This document shows, in pieces, positions 1 to 7,139 of a stretch of 64,000 nucleotides of DNA (position 1 is the first letter of the stretch; each line of letters opens with the position of its first letter). The position numbers and the translations under genes were made by a program. The notes beneath the pieces are model-generated. The model was not told the origin of the DNA. It saw only the letters and a list, made by a program, of their open reading frames with translations, and did not search any database. The stretch comes from Pseudomonas sp. B33.4. GTDB lineage: Bacteria > Pseudomonadota > Gammaproteobacteria > Pseudomonadales > Pseudomonadaceae. The stretch is taken from the NCBI RefSeq assembly GCF_034555375.1, contig NZ_CP140706.1, positions 6,540,193 to 6,604,192 of the forward strand. The letters run 5' to 3'.

Positions 1-101
1 CCCAGCAAGCCCAGTGCAAGCATGGCCAAGGTCAGTTGTCGGGCAGCGCGGCGTTGTTCGGCCGAGGACAACAGACTTGGTGCGGCGATGGTCGCGGTCA
101 T
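1..101 (-). CDS. N-terminal fragment of an unidentified membrane protein
   Basis: Only the first 33 codons lie inside the window. The start ATG at 101 overlaps the stop of the HflC-like gene in an ATGA arrangement, so this is the fourth gene of the SPFH operon. The peptide begins MTATIAAPSLLSSAEQRRA and then turns hydrophobic (LTLAMLALGLLG), which fits the first membrane segment of an inner-membrane protein. The product cannot be identified from this much sequence. A metal transporter would fit the His-rich neighbour and the Zur-like operator, but that is inference only. Confidence 0.6.
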   Translation of the reverse strand, partial: MTATIAAPSLLSSAEQRRAARQLTLAMLALGLL

Positions 102-1147
102 TTACTGGCTCCCTGAATGATCAAGCGGGAATCGTCTTTCGGGTCGACCGTGGTCACGGATCCCGCCTGACCAAGAATCTTCGGCATGCGCTCGCGATAA
201 AGGCGCAGGAGCATTTGCGGGTCGGTGCTGCTGGCCAGACTCGATACCGTGGCGGTGTCGGCCGACGCTTTGGCGAGGCGCTCCCCGGCCTGTGCGTGAG
301 CGACTTGCAACGTACGGTCGGCTTGTTCGTTGGCGGTCTGCGTGAGTTTCTCAGCGTCGGTGCGTGCGTTGGCCACGGCTTTGTCGGCTTGCTGACTGGC
401 AGTCAACACCGCATTGAAAGCACTGACCGCCGGATCGGGCAGACTCGATTGCACATCCACCCGCGCTACCTCGATGCCGATGCCCTGCCCGCTCGCCTTC
501 AACTCGGCCAAGCGTTTATTGATGCCCTGTACCAGATCACCGCGCAACCGCTCACGACGTTCGGCAGCCTGATTGTCGGCGCCGATCAACTCAGGTCGAG
601 CGACCAGAATGGTGTCCAGATCCCGCGCGGCAGTCAGTGCCACAGCGCTGCGGGTGACCAATCGATCCAGTGCTGGCAGCACATGATCAGCCTGCAAGAC
701 AAAGTCGTACGGATTGGTGACTTTGTAAAACACCCGCACATCCAGTTGCACCACCCCCGCATCACCGGTCAATAAATAACCAGAACCGGCCAGGGCATCG
801 CTAAGGGGTGTCGCGAAAGATGCGACCCGATCAGCCTTTAGCGCCTCATCGCTGCGCAGCAGGTTGTCGACGCGACGCTCAATAACCCGATCGGCTGCCG
901 GCAACAGAATCACTTGTTCGAATGGCTGTGGCCAGGCCAACAAAAGTCCGGCGTTGTGGATGCGATCCAGCGCGCCGAAGTGCAAAACCACCGCGCGATT
1001 CTGCGGATCGATTTGCCGCACATTGGAAAACGCCCAAGCCAATGCGGCCAGTACCGTCACCGCATACAACGCAAAAAATGCCAAACGCCCAGCCTGAATC
1101 CACGGACTGTTCAGCGCATGTGTTCCACGTGGAACTTCTTCACTCAT
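98..1147 (-). CDS. HflC-like SPFH-domain membrane protein
   Basis: 349 residues. One N-terminal membrane segment (about residues 20-42, rich in A, L and V) is followed by an SPFH/Band 7 domain that opens with the family-typical stretch around QNRAVVLHFGAL. An Ala/Gln/Lys-rich coiled region (about 240-310) follows. SPFH proteins form large rings in the inner membrane; classical HflK/HflC modulate the FtsH protease. This is not the usual hfq-hflX-linked pair but a paralogous set in a three-gene array. Start ATG at 1147 overlaps the stop of the gene before it (ATGA). Codons 3-8 contain a parS site. The specific role is unknown; the family assignment is firm. Confidence 0.85.
   Translation of the reverse strand: MSEEVPRGTHALNSPWIQAGRLAFFALYAVTVLAALAWAFSNVRQIDPQNRAVVLHFGALDRIHNAGLLLAWPQPFEQVILLPAADRVIERRVDNLLRSDEALKADRVASFATPLSDALAGSGYLLTGDAGVVQLDVRVFYKVTNPYDFVLQADHVLPALDRLVTRSAVALTAARDLDTILVARPELIGADNQAAERRERLRGDLVQGINKRLAELKASGQGIGIEVARVDVQSSLPDPAVSAFNAVLTASQQADKAVANARTDAEKLTQTANEQADRTLQVAHAQAGERLAKASADTATVSSLASSTDPQMLLRLYRERMPKILGQAGSVTTVDPKDDSRLIIQGASK
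1121..1136. promoter_or_regulatory. parS site (one mismatch)
   Basis: TGTTCCACGTGGAACT matches the parS consensus at 15 of 16 positions and keeps the CACGTG core. It lies in codons 3-8 of the HflC-like gene, about 52 kb from oriC. Confidence 0.85.
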
Positions 1148-2190
1148 GGCTGCGATCCGGATTTGCTGTCGAGTGTCGGCGGGCCGTCAACCAGCACGCG
1201 GAATGGCGCGGCATCGGTGCGCAGAATCAGTTTGGTGTCAGGCGTGACGATGGTGCCAAGGGTGTCCAGCGAACGCAGCAAGTTATACAACTGCGGCGAA
1301 CTGGCGTAGGCACGGCCATAAATCTGCGCGGCTTCGACGCGAGATTGCGCTTCGATTTCTGCCGCTTTCACCGTGGCGTCAGCCTGCACAATTCGCGCAT
1401 CGCGCTCGGCTGCGGAACGAATTTGCGCGGCTTCGCGCTTGCCGATCGCCGTACGCTCGGTGGCAATTGTTTCACGCTCGGCGCGCATGCGATCGACCGT
1501 GGCGGTAAGCGTTACCGACGGCAAGGTCAAACGCTCAATGCCGACTTGCACGACACGCACGCCATAGGTCGCGAGCAATTGCTGATCGATCTGCTGGCGC
1601 AACTGCGCTTCGAAGTCAGCGATGCGCACCTGACTGGCGTCGGTGTTGACCAGATTTGCCAGATCGAAACTGCTGGCGGTGGTTTCCAGTGCCGAGCCGA
1701 CAAAGGTACGAATCTGCCGCGCTGCCTCATCCGGTTGGTTCTGCACGGCGCGCATGAATCGCTGCACGTTGTCCGGATCACCCTGAACCTGCCACGCCAC
1801 GTAGGCCTGGACAATGATGCGCAAACCGTCACGCGTACCGACATCCTGCAAGCCGCTTGACGTCGTGCGCAGCCGCAGATCCACCGGGATCGCTGCTTCG
1901 AACGGCGCCGGCCAACGCCAGCTCAAACCCGGATCGAGCAACACCCGCGACGGATTACCGAAACGGGTGATGACCGTGGCTTCACCGGAGCGCACTTGCA
2001 CCAGGCTCGCCGCCGCGATAGCGAACGCCACCAGCAACACGGCCCAGCCCATGCGTCGCCACGGAAACGGCCCCGCCTCTTCCGGCGCACCGTGGTGATG
2101 GTGATGATGCCCGTGATGATGGTGATGTCCGCCGTGGCCGTGATCGTGGCCGCTGTGATCATGCGGTTCGTGCGTGTGCGACTGGCTCAA
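1144..2190 (-). CDS. HflK-like SPFH protein with His-rich N-terminus
   Basis: 348 residues. The first 34 residues hold 18 histidines, including runs of five and six, mixed with Asp and Gly. They are followed by one membrane segment (about 48-68) and an SPFH domain that begins near VRSGEATVITRFGNPS. A coiled, Ala/Glu/Arg-rich stretch (about 225-300) precedes the C-terminus. Such His/Asp-rich tails are typical of zinc- or nickel-binding proteins, so this ring subunit probably binds metal on the cytoplasmic side. It is translationally coupled on both sides by ATGA overlaps. Canonical HflK has a Gly-rich rather than a His-rich tail, so this is a specialised paralogue. Confidence 0.85.
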   Translation of the reverse strand: MSQSHTHEPHDHSGHDHGHGGHHHHHGHHHHHHGAPEEAGPFPWRRMGWAVLLVAFAIAAASLVQVRSGEATVITRFGNPSRVLLDPGLSWRWPAPFEAAIPVDLRLRTTSSGLQDVGTRDGLRIIVQAYVAWQVQGDPDNVQRFMRAVQNQPDEAARQIRTFVGSALETTASSFDLANLVNTDASQVRIADFEAQLRQQIDQQLLATYGVRVVQVGIERLTLPSVTLTATVDRMRAERETIATERTAIGKREAAQIRSAAERDARIVQADATVKAAEIEAQSRVEAAQIYGRAYASSPQLYNLLRSLDTLGTIVTPDTKLILRTDAAPFRVLVDGPPTLDSKSGSQP

Positions 2191-4148
2191 TGGGCGACTC
2201 CTGGTTGAGCGGTGGTGCGCGCGGGCGTCGGGTCAGCCGGCAGCGTGAAGGTACGCAGGTCGATGGTCGGCGCATTGCTGCTGCCACCGAGGCGATGATC
2301 GAGTACCAGCAATTTGGCTTTGCTCAGGCCCTGACTGAGCTGGCCGAGGTATTGCTCGAGCACGAAGGCCTGACCGGCACTGGCGTAGGCTTTTTGCTCG
2401 GCAGTGAATTTCAGATCCGCCGCTTGCGCCGTGGCACTGGTTTCCCGCGCATTGGCGCTGGCCTGATCGCGAGCAAGGCTGGCCTGCAACTGCGCCTGAT
2501 TGCTCGCTTCAGCCGCTGCACCACGTTCGCGGGAGATCAACGCTTGCGCGCCGATCTGTGCGGCTTGCACGCTGTGATAGGCATTGGCGGCACCGGCCGG
2601 CGGGTGAATGGCTTCGACGACCGTGGCGAGAATCTCCACGCCACTGTTGAGTTGTTGCAAATCGCTTTGCACCGCACGACCGATCTCTTCGCCGAGCCCT
2701 ACCCGATCTTCACCGAGCAAACCGTCTAACGTGCGCGAGGCAAAGTCGTGCACCAGAATCCGGCTGGCGGTGCTGCGGATCAGTGTCGGCACGTCGGCGC
2801 TGTTGTAGGTCGCCGCCACTGCTGCCTGATCAGTCAGGCCAATGCGATAGACGAAGCGCACGTCCATGTTGACGATCTGAAAGCTCTGAAGATCGCCACG
2901 GCTGCTGGCAATGACTTGCGATTTGTCATTGACGTGACTGGCGTCCCACAAACGATTGGCTGTGAACGGCGCCGGACCTTCAGCGGGATCGGCTTGCAGC
3001 GGCACCGGGTTCTCGCCGACGCTGGTTGCCAGTTCGTGCACCACGCCGTTTTCAACGATCAGCACGCGCCCAAGTGGCCACGGCAAACCTGTGTGCAATC
3101 CCGGGCCGAACACCTGCACCGGTTTGCCGAAACGCTCATAAATGCCTCGGCCTTGCAGGGGGACTTCATGAATGCCGGTCAGCAACCAACCCACGGCCGC
3201 AACCAACGCCAGTACCGGCAGAAACGCCCGGCGCATGTAGCTGAACGCCCAGATTTGTCGAAGATCGATACCAAAGCGGTTGTGCAATTCATGCTGCAAT
3301 GCGAGTAACGGTTGTGGCGGCCAACGCAGCATATCGGCGACAAAACTGCGCGCCAGCAAGGTGGGTTCAAGCTGCTCGCGGCGGGGACTGAAAATCGAAA
3401 GAACAGCGCGCAATAACAGCTCAATCGCCACCAATCCCGGCAATATTCCCAGCAGAACGGCGACGCGAACCGGCCAAACGGCGTTCTCGCCTGCAAACAG
3501 TAAGCACAGCGCCGCAAGCACCAGCGTGATGATCGCCACGCGCGTCAGTTGTGCCAGTGAGCCCGCTTCCGGCCATTGCGCGGGATTTTCCTGTGCAAGT
3601 TGTCGCTCCAGCACCAGCAAACCGAACGCCAGTAACAATGTCAGCGCCGCACCCACGGTGGCGGATACACCGACGGCCGCGGCAGGCAAGGCGAGGTTCC
3701 ACACCGGGTCGATGCTTGACACCACCAGCAGCGCCCAGCCGCCCAACCACAGGGTCGACGCACCGATCTGGCCGAGCAGATGCAAACTGCGCTGGCTCAA
3801 GCGATCCAATAATCGCTCGTACCAGCCCTGCGGCGCAGACTCTTCGTCCACAGCAACCATCGTCACCGCGACAGGGCTAATCGCCCGTGCGCGCCATTGC
3901 GTGACCCACCAGGCCGATTGCAACCCGGCAACCATCACCAGCAGCGCCGCACTCTGATTGATCAGCAACGGCAACCATAACGACTGCGGGGCAAACAGCC
4001 CGACAAAAAACGCCAGTATCCACCCCGCCCCGGCCAATCCTCCGAGAGCGATCGCCCAACGCCGCAAGTGCCGGCTCTGCACGGCCGCCTGCTGAAAGCG
4101 CGGTAGTCCGGTCACTTGCGTGCCATCCACCTCCAGATCGACTTGCAT
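2187..4148 (-). CDS. Large multi-spanning HflK-like SPFH protein
   Basis: 653 residues, nearly twice the length of ordinary HflK. The first half (about 30-325) carries several hydrophobic segments, for example around residues 33-52, 58-80, 130-180 and 205-250. The SPFH domain follows (about 325-530, starting near GIYERFGKPVQVFGPGLHTG), with an Ala/Gln-rich coiled region towards the end. It is the first gene of the leftward SPFH operon. The start ATG at 4148 has a GGGGTG ribosome-binding site just upstream and a Zur-like palindrome about 35 bp upstream. The extra membrane domain suggests a ring scaffold with a built-in membrane platform. Function is not known. Confidence 0.8.
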   Translation of the reverse strand: MQVDLEVDGTQVTGLPRFQQAAVQSRHLRRWAIALGGLAGAGWILAFFVGLFAPQSLWLPLLINQSAALLVMVAGLQSAWWVTQWRARAISPVAVTMVAVDEESAPQGWYERLLDRLSQRSLHLLGQIGASTLWLGGWALLVVSSIDPVWNLALPAAAVGVSATVGAALTLLLAFGLLVLERQLAQENPAQWPEAGSLAQLTRVAIITLVLAALCLLFAGENAVWPVRVAVLLGILPGLVAIELLLRAVLSIFSPRREQLEPTLLARSFVADMLRWPPQPLLALQHELHNRFGIDLRQIWAFSYMRRAFLPVLALVAAVGWLLTGIHEVPLQGRGIYERFGKPVQVFGPGLHTGLPWPLGRVLIVENGVVHELATSVGENPVPLQADPAEGPAPFTANRLWDASHVNDKSQVIASSRGDLQSFQIVNMDVRFVYRIGLTDQAAVAATYNSADVPTLIRSTASRILVHDFASRTLDGLLGEDRVGLGEEIGRAVQSDLQQLNSGVEILATVVEAIHPPAGAANAYHSVQAAQIGAQALISRERGAAAEASNQAQLQASLARDQASANARETSATAQAADLKFTAEQKAYASAGQAFVLEQYLGQLSQGLSKAKLLVLDHRLGGSSNAPTIDLRTFTLPADPTPARTTAQPGVAH

Positions 4149-4182
4149 ATCACCCCAAATTCAACGGTTCGCTGTTCATCTC

Positions 4183-4195
4183 GTTACGATATAAC
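4183..4195. promoter_or_regulatory. Zur-like operator
   Basis: The sequence GTTACGATATAAC is an imperfect inverted repeat that matches 11 of 13 positions of the Zur core GTTATAATATAAC. It lies about 35 bp upstream of the first SPFH gene, where a repressor would block the promoter. The matching is by eye, and Zur control is inference supported by the His-rich protein encoded downstream. Confidence 0.45.
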
Positions 4196-4292
4196 GAAAG
4201 GCGTGAAATATTCGTACACAATTACCCTTATTCAAAGATGCCCCACCTGTCGCTTGGCTGAAGCCTTGACCGGAAAGCCTCGAAACGCACAT

Positions 4293-4306
4293 ATTACGTT
4301 CGTAAT
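4293..4306. repeat. 14-bp perfect palindrome upstream of lpdA
   Basis: ATTACGTTCGTAAT reads the same on both strands and sits about 54 bp before the lpdA start, near a TTGACC hexamer at 4266-4271. It could be an operator for lpdA. No known regulator motif is recognised. Confidence 0.4.
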
Positions 4307-4359
4307 TTTTATCCGGAACTACTTTTAGCGATCCGCATCCATCAATCAGGAGCAAGCGC

Positions 4360-5760
4360 ATGAGCAACTATGACGTAGTGATTCTGGGCGGCGGCCCCGG
4401 CGGTTATAACGCGGCGATCCGCGCCGGCCAGCTGGGCCTCAAGGCCGCTTGCGTGGAAGGTCGCGCGACCCTCGGCGGCACCTGTCTGAACGTCGGTTGC
4501 ATGCCCTCCAAAGCCCTGTTGCATGCCTCGGAGCTGTATGACGCGGCGATGGGTGCGGAATTCGCCAACCTTGGCATCGAGGTCAAACCGACGCTGAACC
4601 TCGCGCAAATGATGAAACAGAAAGACGAAAGCGTGGCTGGCCTGACCAAAGGCATCGAATTTCTGTTTCGCAAAAACAAGGTCGACTGGATCAAAGGCTG
4701 GGGCCACATCGACGGCCCCGGCAAAGTCACGGTGACTGACGCTCAGGGCGCCAAGGTGGAGCTGACTGCCAAGGACATCATCATCGCCACCGGTTCCGAG
4801 CCCACTCCCCTGCCCGGCGTCGAGATCGATAACAAACGCATCCTCGATTCAACCGGCGCGCTATCACTGGGCGAAGTACCCAAGCATCTGGTGGTGATTG
4901 GTGCCGGCGTCATTGGACTGGAGTTGGGCTCGGTGTGGCGGCGGCTGGGTGCGCAGGTCACCGTGGTCGAATACCTCGACCGCATCTGCCCCGGCGTCGA
5001 TGGCGAGGCTGGTAAAACCCTGCAACGCTCACTGAGCAAACAGGGCATCGCCTTCAAATTGAGTTCGAAAGTCACCAGCGCCACGTCTTCCGCCAACGGT
5101 GTACAGCTCAGCGTCGAGCCTGCGGCGGGTGGCAGCGCTGAACTGCTCGAGGCCGATTACGTGCTGGTGGCCATCGGCCGTCGTCCGTACACCCAAGGCC
5201 TGGGTCTGGAAAACGTCGGCCTGAGCACCGACAAGCGCGGCATGCTTGCCAACAAACAGCATCGCACCGAAGCCGCTGGCGTCTGGGTGATCGGCGACGT
5301 GACGTCAGGCCCGATGCTGGCGCACAAGGCTGAAGACGAGGCGATGGCCTGCGTCGAGCAGATCCACGGCAAGGCTGGCGAAGTCAACTACGACCTGATC
5401 CCCAACGTGATCTACACCCGACCGGAGCTGGCCAGCGTCGGCAAGACCGAAGAGCAACTGAAGGGTGAAGGGCGCGCCTACAAGGTCGGCAAGTTTCCGT
5501 TCACCGCCAATAGCCGGGCGAAAATCAACCATGAGACCGAGGGTTTTGCCAAAGTCCTCGCTGATGAGCGCACCGATGAAGTCCTCGGCGTGCATCTGGT
5601 CGGCCCGAGTGTGAGTGAAATGATTGGCGAGTTTTGTGTGGCGATGGAGTTCAGTGCGTCGGCCGAGGACATTGCGTTGACGTGCCATCCGCATCCAACG
5701 CGGTCAGAGGCGTTGCGCCAGGCGGCGATGAATGTCGAGGGGATGGCGACGCAGATGTAG
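4360..5760 (+). CDS. lpdA: Dihydrolipoyl dehydrogenase
   Basis: 466 residues, the usual length for the E3 component of 2-oxoacid dehydrogenase complexes and the glycine cleavage system. It reoxidises dihydrolipoamide with NAD+ through FAD. Seen: the FAD motif GGGPGGYNAA near the N-terminus, the redox disulfide GGTCLNVGC (C42 and C47), an NAD-binding GAGVIGLELG near residue 185 and the C-terminal HPHPTRSE with the catalytic His-Glu pair. An AGGAG ribosome-binding site precedes the ATG. It stands alone rather than beside E1/E2 genes, so it is one of the extra lpd paralogues common in Pseudomonas (probably the LPD-3 type). Confidence 0.93.
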   Translation: MSNYDVVILGGGPGGYNAAIRAGQLGLKAACVEGRATLGGTCLNVGCMPSKALLHASELYDAAMGAEFANLGIEVKPTLNLAQMMKQKDESVAGLTKGIEFLFRKNKVDWIKGWGHIDGPGKVTVTDAQGAKVELTAKDIIIATGSEPTPLPGVEIDNKRILDSTGALSLGEVPKHLVVIGAGVIGLELGSVWRRLGAQVTVVEYLDRICPGVDGEAGKTLQRSLSKQGIAFKLSSKVTSATSSANGVQLSVEPAAGGSAELLEADYVLVAIGRRPYTQGLGLENVGLSTDKRGMLANKQHRTEAAGVWVIGDVTSGPMLAHKAEDEAMACVEQIHGKAGEVNYDLIPNVIYTRPELASVGKTEEQLKGEGRAYKVGKFPFTANSRAKINHETEGFAKVLADERTDEVLGVHLVGPSVSEMIGEFCVAMEFSASAEDIALTCHPHPTRSEALRQAAMNVEGMATQM

Positions 5761-5794
5761 GGTTCTGAAATCTTTTTTGACCGGACTGCCGCTT

Positions 5795-5877
5795 TCGCGA
5801 GCAAGCTCGCTCCCACATTTGACCTTGATACGCTTGAAAGAGCGCGGTCACTGTGGGAGCGAGCTTGCCCGCGAAGG
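5795..5877. repeat. Paired REP elements (REPIN)
   Basis: Two inverted copies of the fluorescens-type REP core, TCGCGAGCAAGCTCGCTCCCAC and its near-complement GTGGGAGCGAGCTTGCCCGCG, flank a short spacer. They lie between the convergent ends of lpdA and the Lrp-type gene, a usual site for such elements. They may form a transcript-end hairpin for both genes. Confidence 0.85.
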
Positions 5878-5889
5878 ATGCGACTCGAT

Positions 5890-6363
5890 CTAAAGCGGAA
5901 GATGCCCCAGCGGCAACGCCCCCGGCGTCTTCACCGTGTGAATGGCAAAGTTGCTGCGAATATCGCTGACCCCGGGCAACTTCAACAGACACCCACTGAG
6001 AAAACGGTCATAGGCACGCAAATCCGGCACCACCACTTGCAGCAAAAAGTCCGACTCCCCCGACACCAGAAACGCGGAAATCACCTCCGGCAATGCCGTC
6101 ACCGCGGTGTAAAACGCTTCGGCCTGTTCATCGTTGTGGCGCTCGACCTTGACCCCGACAAACACCGTCAACCCCAGCCCGACTTCATCACGATCGAGAT
6201 TGGCCTGATAGCCACGGATCACTCCAGCCTCTTCCAGCATCCGCACGCGGCGTAGACACGGCGAGGCCGACAGACCGATTTCGTCTGCCAGTTCGACATT
6301 GCTCAGGCGTCCGTTGCGTTGCAGGGCCGCGAGGATCTTGCGGTCGAAGGCATCGAGTTTCAT
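5890..6363 (-). CDS. Lrp/AsnC family transcriptional regulator
   Basis: 157 residues, the standard Lrp/AsnC size. An N-terminal helix-turn-helix (about residues 15-50, including LSNVELADEIGLSASPCLRR) is followed by the RAM ligand-binding domain (about 65-150). These regulators respond to amino acids and often control the neighbouring gene. Here the divergent neighbour is a LysE-type amino-acid exporter 146 bp away, the classical regulator-exporter pairing. The ligand cannot be read from the sequence. Confidence 0.9.
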   Translation of the reverse strand: MKLDAFDRKILAALQRNGRLSNVELADEIGLSASPCLRRVRMLEEAGVIRGYQANLDRDEVGLGLTVFVGVKVERHNDEQAEAFYTAVTALPEVISAFLVSGESDFLLQVVVPDLRAYDRFLSGCLLKLPGVSDIRSNFAIHTVKTPGALPLGHLPL

Positions 6364-6509
6364 GTTTGGCAGATTCCGCTAGTCATGGCGCTTAAAACCA
6401 GCAGGTTATGCCAATTCTTCGACCTTTTGAAGCTGACTTCGCAAGCACCTGCCCTGCCCCTCAGCCATAGACTGACGATCACCGAATCGACAACGAAAGG
6501 GGGTGCAAC

Positions 6510-7139
6510 GTGGCAAGTCTCTGGCTGTTTTTCCTCGCATTGGCGGTGGTTTATCTATTGCCCGGGCCGGACATGATCCTGCTCCTGCAAACCGGTGCCC
6601 GGCAAGGACGCGGTGCGGCACTGGCCACTGCCATCGGTCTGGGCATTGCCCGTGGCTGTCACGTGGCATTGGCCGCGTTGGGACTGGCGGCACTGTTCAA
6701 AGCGGCGCCGTGGACGTTCGACGTGGTGCGCCTGGCCGGTGCGGCGTATCTGTTGTGGATCGGCATTCAATGCCTGCGCAGCACACTGCTGCCGAACCTG
6801 ACGACGGGCGATGTGGCCAACACCCACGGGCAATGGCGCGAAGCAATCCGTCGCGGTTTGCTGACCAACCTGCTCAACCCGAAAGCATTGCTGTTCTGCT
6901 CAGTGCTGTTGCCGCAGTTCATCGTCACCGACGGTGCTCCGGTGCTGAGCCAATTCGCCGTGCTCGGCGCACTTCTGGTCGGCATCGGGCTGCTGTTCGA
7001 CAGCGCCTACGCCCTCACCGGCGCCGCGCTGGGCCGTTGGCTGCAACACAGTCCAACGGCCCAACGCGTACAACAATGGCTGTTCGGCAGCCTGTTGATC
7101 GGTTTTGCGGTGCGCTTGACCTTCGTTCAGCAGGCTTAG
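6510..7139 (+). CDS. LysE family amino-acid exporter
   Basis: 209 residues with about six hydrophobic segments and the LysE/RhtB N-terminal signature around LLPGPDMILLLQTGARQGR. Such proteins export amino acids or related metabolites across the inner membrane. The start is GTG at 6510, preceded by an AAAGGGGG ribosome-binding site. The gene diverges from the Lrp-type regulator, which probably controls it. Its stop overlaps the stop of the next, convergent gene by a few bases. The substrate is unknown. Confidence 0.9.
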   Translation: MASLWLFFLALAVVYLLPGPDMILLLQTGARQGRGAALATAIGLGIARGCHVALAALGLAALFKAAPWTFDVVRLAGAAYLLWIGIQCLRSTLLPNLTTGDVANTHGQWREAIRRGLLTNLLNPKALLFCSVLLPQFIVTDGAPVLSQFAVLGALLVGIGLLFDSAYALTGAALGRWLQHSPTAQRVQQWLFGSLLIGFAVRLTFVQQA

